Positions 50,776 to 61,700 of a DNA stretch of 64,000 bases are shown here, piece after piece. Under the pieces are notes generated by a model, which worked only from the letters and a program-made list of their open reading frames with translations, was not told the DNA's origin and searched no databases. Each line of letters opens with the position of its first letter. The first letter of the stretch is position 1. The position numbers and the translations under genes were made by a program. The stretch comes from Diploptera punctata. Taxonomy: Eukaryota > Arthropoda > Insecta > Blattodea > Blaberidae. The DNA lies in assembly GCA_030220185.1 (NCBI GenBank), contig JASPKZ010004576.1:529001-593000 (forward strand), given 5' to 3'.

Positions 50776-51122
50776 CTTCAGTCACATACCGATTTCAGAT
50801 ATGTTAAGACAACTGAGCTGTAAATTTTACATTTCGACATTTTAAAACCATTTGGGATCAACGTTGAGACAAGTATATTAACCCATTCGCTTCAAAAGAT
50901 GAGGTAGACTCGCCGGCAGTTAAATGGCCTTCATCTCAGAAGACGAGGTACACTCGCTTAACTCTGCTGTTATTTTGCAATATTTTGTACATCCCTTGGC
51001 AGGGTAATCTTTTGTTAACATTTATGAATAGTAATGTGTTTTGGCCTTCACTCTTTGTGTCCAAGTACCGTTATCGTTTGCTTGTTTTGAACGTCTGAAA
51101 ACAGACAATATAATATACGCGA
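50776..51122. other. Unassigned sequence
   Basis: 50884-50960 holds two GAGGTA-ACTCGC-type repeats (AGATGAGGTAGACTCGC and AGACGAGGTACACTCGC), a short local duplication. Confidence 0.5.
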
Positions 51123-51430
51123 CAAGTTTCCTGGGTGAGGTTTTTTCGGTGTTTTTCCTCACCTGTAAGACAAATGTCAGGATACTTTAAGACCCAAACA
51201 GTCTCCGAACATCATCTGGCCATCATTATCATCATCATATTCACCTCATTAGATTAAGTTTAGGTTTAAGGTCTCTCCTGGCGCATTATTTATCGTCATC
51301 ACCCTTCATTTCATTGGGATAGCGTAACCCCGCCTTCCATGCGCCCCAACCTCAGAAGTGGGTTACAATACGCCAGTGTCAGGAGAGAATACCTGAAATG
51401 TCGAATGACAATCAGGTGGCATTGAACAAA
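51123..51430 (+). mobile_element. SINE-1 copy, head missing
   Basis: Starts in the body at CGACAAGTTTCCTGGGTGAG and has the full type 1 tail to ATTGAACAAAAAAAA. 5' truncation removes the Pol III promoter. Confidence 0.85.
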
Positions 51431-52257
51431 AAAAAATGTACGGTAACTTTAGTCTGGTTTCTGGGGAAATTCATTGGGCATTTAAACCTGATGGGAATGG
51501 GTTAATTGAATGATAAAAATGTACGTTATCAACCCATTCTTCAACTAGACCTCATTTAAATCTTTGTAGATCTTTCAGATATCCATTCACTTTCTGTTTT
51601 CTGTTCACAAATAAGAATGGATTTACAAAATAGCCTGTATAATACTACAGATGGTTAAAAATCTAAGAGGAAGATGAAGATTAAAAAAAAATTGAGGAAG
51701 GCTGCATTTGTACAGTATATTTTAACCTTTATATAATATCTCATTTATGACTAAGCATTGCACAACAGTTATGCGACAACTGTGATCTTTGTAACCAAGA
51801 CATTGAATCATAACCGTGACCATGGCCTCCTCTTACCCACTTTCTCGTTATATTGTGAATAAAATTTCTCCCAAGTTCGCGGTTGGTCTTTTATTTAACT
51901 ACGCTCTATAACAGGTAATATCAATAGCGTTTCAATTCGTCGCGATTCAAATCTAGGTGTTAAAAATTATAAAATTTTGCTTAGAACTCCTTTTTTTTTC
52001 TTCAGATTTGATGTTCTTTTACATACAGCGCATCTACAACACGGGGCCCACGGGGTTTCCGGAAGAAGCTACCCTCACAATTTTTACGTACTAATAATTT
52101 AATCGATAGTTCCCGAGTTTGTATCCGCGAACCCTGAAACCAGAGACGAGATTGGTAACAACTAGTCCACAAGGACCGACTCCATCACCTGTTGAAATAA
52201 AACAGTAGAATTCTAATGTTATTAGACGAACTCGAATGACAATTTATCCTATATAAC
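51431..52257. other. Unassigned sequence
   Basis: No recognisable gene or repeat. Confidence 0.5.
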
Positions 52258-52721
52258 TCATGCTCCACATGGGAAACAATGACGAATCACGTTTCAATGA
52301 ATTTAATTTCACAAACAATGACAGTCGTGTTTCAAGTCGATATTTATCTAATTCTGTTTACCAAAATAAAGAAAGCTGTTCCTTTTTTAATATTCTGAAC
52401 AGGTTAGAGCATTATTTTGCAATGACTGACTCTGTAACAAATAGTATGTTGAATATAGCAAATAATGAACAGATTCCTTCGAGCTACAATTTGATAATTG
52501 TGAGTTCAATAGTTGTGTTTTTAAATACTGATTATACTGAGTTGTTTCTGAAAAAAATAATTAATAACCTATAATGTTGGTTATAATATGCAGTTTGACG
52601 TGTTTAATTTTTTACTCCAGTAGGGTCCATTCTTATAATATTGTGATCCTATTTGGCAATAAATAGTATGATCAAGTTGCAGTGATGAACAAATGGAATA
52701 TAACCAAACACTTCTCATTTG

Positions 52722-52901
52722 ACGATTTTATTATTAATTTAACACTTCTCATAGAAGGATAAATTATATTTGAAGAGAAACATTTTTGCGTTTTGATCGT
52801 AACTCGCCTGAATAGCTCAGTTGGTAGAGCACTTGGCCCGGAAAGCCAAGGGTCCCGGGTTCGAGTCCCGGTCTAGGCGAAAATTTTTCTCTTCAAATAT
52901 A
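52722..52901 (+). mobile_element. tRNA-carrying insertion, 12-bp duplication
   Basis: 180 bp flanked by ACTTCTCATTTG (52710-52721 and 52902-52913). Inside, ATATTTGAAGAGAAA (52766-52780) and its complement (52886-52900) bracket a tRNA-like gene, and pairing extends with few mismatches to the tRNA ends. The first ~40 bp lie outside the inverted pair. Confidence 0.85.
52806..52879 (+). tRNA. tRNA-like gene, well formed
   Basis: 74 nt: acceptor GCCTGAA/TCTAGGC (one mismatch, one G-U), U8-A9, D arm GCTC-AGTTGGTA-GAGC, anticodon arm CTTGGC-CCGGAAA-GCCAAG, T arm CCGGG-TTCGAGT-CCCGG. A and B boxes are excellent. The anticodon stem has 6 pairs, and the loop lacks U33 (CCGGAAA). A GGA anticodon would mean Ser, but Ser tRNAs have a long variable arm and this does not. 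It is therefore better called tRNA-derived. Confidence 0.6.
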
Positions 52902-53122
52902 ACTTCTCATTTGTTTTCAAACATTGCCGTTTTCATTAAATATATAAGTATTTTAAAATAACTATATATAAATAATGATGTGTGAGTAAACGGCTTAATT
53001 TTATTCGTTAAATAGTCCTAACAAATGCCACTCTTCATTTCCAAATCCTCTAGATAAATTCACTTCGTGAGTCGTGAGTTTATCGATAATTCGGAAATCA
53101 CTCGTGGCATTACTTATGATAA

Positions 53123-53385
53123 ATATTATGACTAGGCCTATATATTTTTTAATAACCATAAAAACTGAAATTTGACAGATTATCTCTTACATATAAAAAG
53201 CATATATGGACATCAGAGACAAAACACCAAGCATAACAAACAATGGTTTACAGTTATATATTCGGATGAATCTTAAGAAATTGGATATAAGATGACTCAA
53301 AAAAGGATTAATGAAGGGCAGTGAATATAGCATTGAACCTACAGGTTCCTTAAGCTATAGTGTGCAAGTTGAGTAATGGAACAAG
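53123..53385. other. Unassigned AT-rich sequence
   Basis: Nothing recognised. Confidence 0.5.
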
Positions 53386-53741
53386 TAAAGTGATCCCATA
53401 ACAGGCCCGGAGGCCCTTGGGGTAGTAGGAGGTTAAGGCTCCCACTTTTTCTAGACAATCTGCACTTTATGTCAGCCGGGTTGTCAGCCCTGCGTGACGG
53501 CCGTCTTTACCCCCAGAACAAGCGTCTGGTACTCATTTCCGTTAGAGGGTGAGTCGACCCCAGGGCCATAGTGCCGCCAGAGGGTTTGGGTCAATTTAAA
53601 AATCCTGACCCCAACGGGACTTGAACCCTCGACCCTCCAGCTTGTAGCTCAGTGCCTTAACCACTACGCTACGGCGGGGATCTAACCCGGGCCCGCTGCG
53701 TGACAAAGCAGCACGCTACCCCGAGACCACAGCGGTGGACA
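53386..53741 (-). mobile_element. Composite SINE: SINE-1 head joined to full SINE-2
   Basis: On the minus strand, 53741-53677 is the tRNA-like head of SINE-1 up to its B box (GGGTTAGATCCCC). It passes directly into a complete SINE-2 (53676-53386) with its own head, body and tail. Two tRNA-like promoters thus lie in tandem with no spacer. Confidence 0.8.
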
Positions 53742-53779
53742 ATCAGTCACTCTTTTATCAATGGTTTTTATAGAACAGT

Positions 53780-54078
53780 CTGCATCCATAGTCTAGCTGT
53801 TTAGTTCCTTCCCCCTAGTCCTGAAGTTCGCGGATTCAATCGGGCCGGGGTAGATGGATTTTTAGGATAGAAAATATCAAAGGGACAAAGATTTAAAGCC
53901 GTGGGTCTCGAATCTCAAGACTTTCGGACTCGTAAAGTAACCACAAGTCAAAAATTGGAACCTCTGAACTTAATCGGTCTTTTCGATTCAAGTAATACCT
54001 CAGTTGCTGACTAGATGTTTCTTTGAGGCGACCTGTTAATCACTTGTCACTCACTGACATATGTAGGGAAATAAGTGT
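53780..54078 (+). mobile_element. SINE-4 copy
   Basis: Head, GGATTTTTAGGATAG body and CACTCACTGACATATGTAGG end. The last 148 bp are duplicated at 54423-54570. Confidence 0.8.
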
Positions 54079-54422
54079 TCCGATTGAGGGTCTTTCCACT
54101 TTTCAGCGGTTGCCCTTTTACCAGCCGGCTGCTGGCCCTTCACATCCACATGTGTCAATCACAGAGGTAGATGATCAATGCCAGTGTAGGGGTGACATGT
54201 GGTTAGCATGTCGAGTCCTCCAGCCGTTATAGCTGGTTCCTCAACCTGGAGCCGTTACTTATTGTAGCTACCCAATTGCCTCACGATGCTGGGTGGGCAC
54301 CGGTCCCATACTGGCCGAAATACCATGAGAAAATTTCTTCCCCCATGGAGACTCGAACCAGCGCAAGTCCCGTAGCTCTGCACCAAGGCTTCCTACCTTA
54401 ACTGCTCGGCTACGGCGCGGGA
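54079..54422 (-). mobile_element. SINE-3 copy between duplicated SINE-4 ends
   Basis: Reverse copy with head (CGCCGTAGCCGAGCAGTTAA in sense, B box as ACTCGAACC) and body (ACTGGCCGAAATACCATGAG). Better preserved than the copy at 1720 and fixes its 3' extent. Confidence 0.8.
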
Positions 54423-54570
54423 CGTAAAGTAACCACAAGTCCAAAATTGGTACCTCTGAACTTAATCGGTCTTTTCGATTCAAGTAATACCTCAGTTGCT
54501 GACTAGATGTTTCTTTGAGGCGACCTGTTAATCACATGTCACTCACTGACATATGTAGGGAAATACGTGT
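54423..54570 (+). repeat. 148-bp duplicate of SINE-4 3' part
   Basis: Differs from 53931-54078 at only about four positions. Flanks the SINE-3 on its other side. Confidence 0.92.
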
Positions 54571-54644
54571 AACTGCATTAATACTGCATTAACACTTAAG
54601 TTGACAATGTATCCTATAATATACATTCATTTAATTTATTTAAT

Positions 54645-55222
54645 TTTTTTGCACGATACTGCGTACTGTCGTACTTATAGCAATGGCGACCATGATTAAA
54701 AGTTCAATTTTCTAAATTTCGGCGTTGCCAACCTATAAATAACAAAATTGTAATATTACAAATTACCTACCTGCGGGAAGTAAAACCACTGCCCTTTACA
54801 TATACTACGTACAATGTATATACAAAAAGGTATCCAAAAGATAGTGTCAATATACATTATACGAAACAAATCACTGCATTTTAAATTAACTGAACTTTAT
54901 TTGTAACAATATAAAATAATACATTCGTACTTGCCGCCATTTTATGCTTGATTGGTGTCACGGCCTGCTGTAGTCTCAACTAAATTATTTACGGCATTTC
55001 CCGTATAAACATTGGCCACACTGTTAACGTTAGTTAGTTGTTTATAAGGAACGTAAATATTTCCAACAAATATGTTATTATTTTACTATTATTTTGAGAA
55101 GACCATCGTGAAAAAATAATTTACAACGCACGTTTGTGAAGTGTTTTACAGAATTTCGCTAATTAAAAACCTCGCATCTGTAAAAACCACTTCCCAACTT
55201 CGCATTGTAATTATACTATTAA
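54645..55222 (+). repeat. Repeat P copy
   Basis: Inverted ends TTTTTGCACGATACTGCG and CCATCGTGAAAAAATA, with the extra ~100-bp segment after the right end also seen at 43324-43460. Non-coding. Confidence 0.8.
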
Positions 55223-55264
55223 TATTGTTTATAAAACAATGGAAAAACAAAAGAGTAGCCATTA

Positions 55265-55360
55265 CTTCCCCTATAGGGAAGAATTTGAACCATACTAAAT
55301 TAGTTACACTTGTTTTCGTATAGATGTCATTTGAGTGGTCCGTGGTCAACGTTCCGCCTC
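55265..55360 (+). repeat. Short dispersed repeat, pair of 2830-2935
   Basis: See 2739 entry; about 90 percent alike. Confidence 0.8.
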
Positions 55361-56194
55361 AGTAGCAATTACTGTCAACAGTGACAGTAAGAGAAAGAAA
55401 AAGAAAACTGCCTAGAAACGACATAACACCGGTCGACGAGAGGCTACTGATGCTGGAGATAAGCTCCGAAACTGCAGTCTGGAAGAAAAAGGATATGAGG
55501 TGAGGTAATAAAAACATTAATTTAATTCTTAAATTAAACCTCATAGTATCTTTTTTTTCCCCCTGTGAAAGTTAAATAAAAAGTGACCAACTTTCAATAA
55601 TAAGTTAGAGTTTTGCGTGATTATGTTTTCATTGCGGTCCGGAACATTGAATAACTTACAGGGTAAATTATTGTTGCGCCAATTTAAGTGTTAAGCAACT
55701 GTCCTGTTTGTGCACCACGCGGGGACGTACGAGAATAGACTACACTGGACTAGATTTTCATGGAATAGGGAGCTTTATATTGTTCATCTCCAAGTACAAT
55801 ATTATCTACTATTTATGTTGTAAAAATTGTATCGATTGTGTGTGAGAGAGAGATAATGGGAACGAAACCTAGTGTTAATAATACCACCGAAACCAGATAC
55901 AAGCTGCTGGAAATAGCAATTCTGTGTACAGAATCATTCCATAATTGATAACATCCAAACCGTATCACAGACCATCAAATTATGTTCTTCATTGTGAGAA
56001 ATACAACGAAATCTGATATTGTACATTACCGCATTATACACCTGCCATACCACAAATATTACAAGAGTTCCCCAGCCCTCAACTACACGTTTCAATGAAA
56101 GCTAATTACTAAGCAAAGTACGCAATTCATGTTTCAAATGCCTCTTCGTGAATCTTGTATGGGTGAACATAGAACACAGATATATTACTATGCG
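55361..56194. other. Unassigned sequence
   Basis: No recognisable gene, RNA or repeat. Confidence 0.5.
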
Positions 56195-56208
56195 TATACA
56201 GTAGAGAG

Positions 56209-56818
56209 GGGGAACGCCGTAGCATAGTGGTTAAGGCAGTGCGCTACAAGTCGGAAGGTCGAGGGTTCGAGTCCCGGTGGGGTCAGGATTTTTAATCTGA
56301 CCCAAAACCTTCTGGCGGCACTATGGCCCTGGGGTCGACTCAGCCTCTAACTTAAATGAGTACCAGACGCTTGTTCTGGGGTAAAGGCGGCCGTCACGCA
56401 GGGCTGACAACCCGGCTGACATCAAGTGCCGATTGTCAAGAAATAGGGGGAGCCTTAACCTCCTACTACCCCAAGGGCCTCCTGAAGCCTGTAGTGGTAT
56501 TACTTTACTTTGGGGCACGCCATAGCGTAGTGGTTAAGGCACTGAGCTACAAGCCGGAGGGCCGAGGGTTCAAGTCCAACTGGGGTCAGGATTTATAAAA
56601 CTGACCCAAACCCTCTGGCGGCACTATGGCCCTGGGGTCGACTCAGCCTCTAACGGAAATGAGTACCAGACGCTTGTTCTGGGGTAAAGGCGGCCGTAAT
56701 GCAGGGCTGACAACCCGGCTGACATAAAGTGCCGATTGTCTAGAAAAAGTGGGAGCCTTAACCTCCTACTACCCCAAGGGCCTCCTGAGGCCTGTTGTGG
56801 GATTACTTTACTTTTTTT
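56209..56818 (+). mobile_element. SINE-2 tandem dimer inserted as one unit
   Basis: Two complete head-to-tail SINE-2 copies (56209-56512 and 56513-56818). One TATACAGTAGAGAG pair (56195-56208 and 56819-56832) flanks the whole dimer, and no second pair is seen at the internal join. Confidence 0.88.
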
Positions 56819-56832
56819 TATACAGTAGAGAG

Positions 56833-57013
56833 TATTTTAAAAGTATTGCTAAAATATAAAGATAAGAAGTGAAAATACCTGTATTTTAATAATAATTTAA
56901 AATAAATAATTAAAAATGTAATTTAATCTAAAAACATAAAGGGATAAAGCAAACTAATGACAGAAATATTTACTTTGTAATATTCTGTAGGAATAAAAAA
57001 AAATCATTATAGT
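56833..57013. other. AT-rich spacer
   Basis: Nothing recognised. Confidence 0.5.
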
Positions 57014-57335
57014 CCACCGCTGTAGTCTCGAGGTAGCGTGCTGCCTTGTCACGCAGTGGGCCCGGGTTCGATCCCCGGTCGGGACAGTTTTTCTGGGTGA
57101 GGTTTCTATCGGGGTTTTTCCTCACCTGTAAGACAAATGCCAGGAAAACTTTAAGGCCCAAACAGTCCCCGAAATTATATGGCCATCATCATCATCATCC
57201 TTTACCTGTGTGGAAAGCACCGGGAAGCTACCACACCTACAATTCCCTAGTAAAGCTGCAAAGCATAGCATGAAAATGCTATGATTGCAGTAAAAGACCT
57301 GCCTTCCGGCAGAATTACTCTGGATGGATCCTCAA
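57014..57335 (+). mobile_element. SINE-1 copy, type 2 tail
   Basis: Complete head, body and type 2 tail ending GCAGAATTACTCTGGATGGA. Confidence 0.88.
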
Positions 57336-57351
57336 AATCAAAATCAATAGA

Positions 57352-57352
<1 letters not shown>

Positions 57353-57422
<70 letters not shown>

Positions 57423-57428
57423 TAATAA
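57353..57428. repeat. (AAT)n microsatellite
   Basis: About 25 units. Confidence 0.95.
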
Positions 57429-57619
57429 CAATAATAACTTTTATTTATTCTAGCAGAATTAAGGCCATAAGGGCTTCTCTTCCACTCAACCAGCACAAAT
57501 TACAAGTAGGCCTACATATTTGACAATGTAGATTATATATACACTACATTAATTATAAAGAATTAAAAATATATTAAATGTTGCAATAGATATTTCATGT
57601 ACAAACAACATTTTACACG

Positions 57620-57633
57620 ATGATAATAATAAT

Positions 57634-57693
<60 letters not shown>

Positions 57694-57710
57694 TATTATT
57701 ATTATTATTA

Positions 57711-57762
<52 letters not shown>

Positions 57763-57763
57763 G
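57620..57763. repeat. Inverted microsatellite (AAT)n-(ATT)n
   Basis: A run of AAT switches at about 57693 to ATT for a similar length, forming a ~140-bp near-perfect palindrome of simple sequence inside the LINE-g 3' region. Confidence 0.95.
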
Positions 57764-57832
57764 TATACATATCATAAATGATACGAGAAACACCAATTAA
57801 TATATGTACCTTACACAATGATGAAGTCGAGG

Positions 57833-58198
57833 TTATAATAAATGTAAATTTAGATTTATTTTAAAAGATGCCAATGTCCGGCAGCCCCTTATTTCTTGTG
57901 GTAGGGAATTCCAGTTGCGAGAAGTGAAGATAGTATATGACATGGAGTGATGTGATGTCCTATGTTGCGGTATATTAAGCAAGATACTATGTTGTGATCT
58001 TATTTTTAAGTTATGGTTGGAGGATAGATACTGGAAACGGGAGGATAAATAATTGATAGTCGAGGTACGTGGGATCTTAAATAAGAGAACTAGATAGTGC
58101 AATTTTGTTCTCTCATTAAAATGTAGCCAAGACAATTCGTGGAAAAATGGAGAAATGTGATCGTATTTTCGGGCATTAAATATGAATCTGATACACAT
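57833..58198 (-). pseudogene. LINE-g (CR1/Jockey-like) C-terminus, 121 codons
   Basis: Reads MCIRFIFNARKYDHISPFFH, then LSWLHFNERTKLHYLVLLFK, and ends FTSRNWNSLPQEIRGCRTLA before FKINLNLHLL and stop. The RFIFN-xxK-DH-SP-xxxxL-WL and WNSLP blocks are the usual end of CR1/Jockey/L2-type LINE ORF2. Apparently intact to its natural stop; everything upstream is lost. Confidence 0.85.
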
Positions 58199-58274
58199 AT
58201 TATGGACACGCTGCAGCTTGTCCGATCATCCGCCACTGATGTAACACAATTAAAGAAAGAGTTTAAATTAAAAT

Positions 58275-58700
58275 TACACTGAAACTTTTTTTTTTGTCTC
58301 ACAAAGAAAAATATGTGATTCTGATAGTATTGTTTCTCCTGAATTCAAATATGATATCGGTTTTTCTCCACCACGCAAGGTTTCCGAGAGACAGGCATTT
58401 ATAATTTCAAACAATTTAATAGTTTCTACATTCGTAACTACACAATATTCGAACATTCGGACTCACCTAGAATGTAAGAAATGACGATTTTCTGCTATAT
58501 TTATGCTGTGGAGCATCCCTCTTGTTGGTCCAACAATAATCGGCCAGCATATTAGGATTCCATTTGCCTTTATATCTCTTTTTCATAGGTGAAATCTCCT
58601 GTGTTAGCTCATTTGGTCTTATTTTACAATGGACAAATGGACGAAAAAACCTTTATTAAAAAGATAATCAATTAAATCCATTAATTGAAATTGAAATAAA
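58275..58700 (-). repeat. Repeat Y, copy 3
   Basis: Reverse copy with the YQGKW-type segment (KRDIKANGILICWPIIVG after a frameshift) and the conserved 3' region ending at the GAGACAAAAAA join near 58300. Confidence 0.65.
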
Positions 58701-59064
58701 AAATAAACGTCGGTGTCCATAACCAATGAAAAGCGAGCAGGCCACATGGTTTTGTGTCGATGAGGATCACTTTAAGAGCGGATAGCTTTTAGTGTGTTAT
58801 TACTATGTAACCTCATGACATAAATAGCAATATATGAATTTATTTAATGTTATAAGATAGCATATTAAGAATCTGCCCGGGTTTCGTATTCGCACTTGAG
58901 ACTTCTGAGTGATATTTTTTTTTTACTTGGGTGGGTTACCAGCCCAACCGCAAAACCCCCAACCTGGAGGACCAGAGTTTAATTTCGGAGTTGTCTTTCT
59001 CCTAGACAGACTGCCTTACAAGGCTACAGGGCTTTTCAGGGCAAAGTGCCAGTCAGAGCAAAAT
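58701..59064. other. Unassigned; GC-richer 58910-59060
   Basis: 58925-59060 (GGGTTACCAGCCCAACCG, GGAGGACCAGAGTTTAATT) could be a decayed tRNA-headed SINE of another family; not secure. Confidence 0.35.
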
Positions 59065-59625
59065 AGTAATCAATAATGAAATATTAGAACAGATAGCACA
59101 CTTTAATTATCTTGGTTCAGATATAACATATAGCTACGAATGAGATATACATAATAAATTAAATCGATATCAAATGATGTGTGGCGCCATAAGAAGAACC
59201 CTCCGAAAGACTCGAAGAGAAACTCAGCACAGGTTTTATAAAATTATGGCTATTCTTGTTATTTTATATGGATTTGAATCTTGGGTACTTACAAAAACTA
59301 GATATCTCACACATTCAAGCCGCTGAAATGAATTTTTTAAGATCCGTAAAAGGATGTACACGCATGGATACGAGATTACAATGAATCAATAAGAAATTAA
59401 GTGGATATATTTTCAATAGTCGATAAACTAGAAGAGCACAAATACCAATGGAAAGAACATTTAGACAGAATGGACAATACAAGATTAACCAAAAGATCAA
59501 CACCTACAAACCGCATGGAGAAAGATCTTTGGGACGGCCAAGGAAACGATGGACTTGAGACCGGAACATGTCGCATTGACCTAATCCTGGAAAGGAAGAA
59601 GAAGAAGAAGAAGAGATTAAGAAAG
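59065..59625 (+). mobile_element. LINE-d-type copy
   Basis: Opens SKIVINNEILEQIAHFNYLG, then NRYQMMCGAIRRTLRKTRRE and THRFYKIMAILVILYGFES in shifted frames. 59401-59649 has KYQWKEHLDRMDNTRLTKRS. Tail (GAA)n at 59597-59615. Confidence 0.85.
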
Positions 59626-59639
59626 CACTTTAATAAAGG

Positions 59640-60771
59640 TACATTATAAGAAGCACTCTGATTAGCATTAGAAAAATATTCAAAAGGTGGGTGGGGATTG
59701 CAAGAAAAGCCTTATTCAAGTTGAGCGTGAATATAACACTTCCGTGACAAAAATCATATTTCGTGCATGAAAAAAGAATAAACATTTTAGTAATATAAAT
59801 TAAAACTTTCAAATAGGCAAAGTTGAGTTGTTCTAGATCCAAGAAAAATCGAGCAAATTTGAACGTTAAAGCAATGGGAAAAGATGTAAGCTCAGTATTG
59901 TTGAACAAATGAACGCCAATTAGAGAACTTACGTCAGTCTCGAGTTTCATCTTTTTTAATTAAATTCGTAAATTATTTTAAATAAAAAAAAGAAGACGTA
60001 AACTTCAGCAAGTGGTCCAGTATTCTGATTTTTTTTTCTCTCTTGCTTGTTCCTTATTCTTCTTCAGCGGAGTAGAAAGCGACGTCAACTTTTTTCTCAG
60101 TAAATTTTATCTTTTTTTTTCTCCCTTTCCCAGACTCTTCCTTTTCTCCATCTTCCTCAGTTTGAACGTAAATTTTTCCTTTCTAGCTTGCCTTGCTTTT
60201 CCGGTTCGCATAAGCATCAATTCGTGTTTCGGTTTTGACAGCTGAAAATAGAAAGTTCCGTTAGCACAAGTTTTTAGCCAAGTTGCAGAAAATGTGTGTA
60301 AAGAAAACTGAGTGAAGAGGAACCTTTAGTCTCTTAATATTATTTAAAGCACGTATCTCGTCTTCCAGGTTAACACTAGAACGCTCCTAGCTCGATAAAA
60401 TATGTGCCTGAGTTATGATATCAAATATTAGTTGGTTTTTCGATGGTAAAAGTCTGTTTATACAATATTGAAACGAAAAAAAAAACAAACTCAAAATATC
60501 ATAAAATATTTTTATTAAAATACCACATCAATACATCTACAAAAGATTTTTCTTAGTTACGATATCGAATTTTTTTTTCAGAGTTAAAAATATAGCCTAT
60601 GTATTATATAATACTGAAAATTTACTCAAAAACTTTTTTCTATCTATACACACCATAATAATCATTTAGAAAGCTTTACTTACTTTATTTTATTTCATAT
60701 TATTTTAATTTTATTAAATTCCATGTTTTTGTTATTGTTAGCTAGTATTAGATTACATCAGAAGTAAATTA
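59640..60771. other. Unassigned AT-rich sequence
   Basis: Short hydrophobic frames reflect T-rich composition. No recognisable feature. Confidence 0.5.
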
Positions 60772-60845
60772 AAGTGATCCCACTACAGATCATAGAGACC
60801 CTTGAGGTAGTAGGAGGTTAAGGCTCCCACTTTTTCTAGACAATC
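60772..60845 (-). mobile_element. SINE-2 3' fragment
   Basis: Reverse of the tail only: AAGTGATCCCACTACAG and GGAGGTTAAGGCTCCCACTT. Confidence 0.8.
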
Positions 60846-60944
60846 TAGTTTAAAATTTTATCAAACGTCAGACATCTTCTTTAGAATTGAAGATCTTTTA
60901 CGTGTCATAAATATACTCACGGTTTTACGTCCCTTCCGAAAGAA

Positions 60945-61700
60945 TAGAATAGATTAGAATCTGGTGGAATTAAGGCCATGTGGCCTTCTCTTCCACTCGC
61001 CACGACAAACATATGTTACATTAAAAATACAAACAAATTACAATAATAGTTCATACTAAACAATTAATTATCTGGTCAAACTGAACAATAATGAAAATAA
61101 TGTCTAATAATACAATCAAATTAAATACAATTAAAATTAAACAAATTAAAGAATGTATACTCAAAGGAATAACAACTCGAATCTACTATACATAAAAAAG
61201 AAAAGAAAAAATATACACAAAGAAAATAATAAACTCTAATGAATTAATCTATCGCCTATATATAAGACATTAGGTAAATATATTGACAAATCTTAATACT
61301 ATTTGTATTGAAAAATGAACAAAAAATTAATAATTAAAAATGTAATATTAGTGAGATGTTTCTGTTAATAACTGTATTTTCAATTTGTTTCTGAAGGATA
61401 GTAAAGTTTGTCAGTCTCTGACATAGGGTGAAGAGAAATTCATGTTTCAGCAAGAGAAACTGCAAAAGAGTTCGAGTGATAGGTAGTATGACGAGGAGAG
61501 ATATAAAGGACAACGTGTTGATGGGATCGGGTATCTAATTTATGTATATCAGAGAGTCTAGTGAAGCGGTGTGATATATAATAAGGTAATGATGTGTGTA
61601 ATATTTTATAGAAAAGAGATAGGGAATGGATGGTTCTACGATCTTGTAGACGAAAGAAGCCATATTCAGGATTTTTACACCCTTAAAGTCCTGTCGACTC
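60945..61700 (-). mobile_element. LINE-g copy
   Basis: Reverse: SEYGFFRLQDRRTIHSLSLF, then KILHTSLPYYISHRFTRL, HKLDTRSHQHVVLYISPRH and TTYHSNSFAVSLAET. This is the C-terminal part just before a WNSLP-type block, which has mutated. The 3' region ends in GGTGGAATTAAGGCCATG. Nearly one frame but with internal stops. Confidence 0.8.

Larger units (their letters stand above)
52258..53122 (-). repeat. Repeat A, copy 5 (interrupted)
   Basis: Longest relative of copy 1, with the full terminal hairpin at 53033-53110. Interrupted by the tRNA cassette at 52722-52901. The 104-codon frame at its start is open by chance; the matching region in copies 1-4 is not. Confidence 0.85.
57435..58260 (-). mobile_element. 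LINE-g 3' half
   Basis: Reverse orientation. The C-terminal frame is followed by a 3' region with the conserved GGCCTTAATTCTGC block. It is interrupted by the inverted (AAT)n/(ATT)n tract. Confidence 0.85.

Noticed and set aside
52260..52574. 104-codon frame in repeat A
   Set aside because: Open only in this copy; the matching parts of the other repeat A copies are not open.
52806..52879. Functional nuclear tRNA gene
   Set aside because: Loop lacks U33, the anticodon stem is 6 bp and the implied Ser identity conflicts with the short variable region; the mobile context favours a tRNA-derived element.
60012..60245. 77-codon frame with apparent membrane segments
   Set aside because: T-rich DNA gives Phe/Leu/Ser runs in this frame; no start context, conservation or neighbouring exons.
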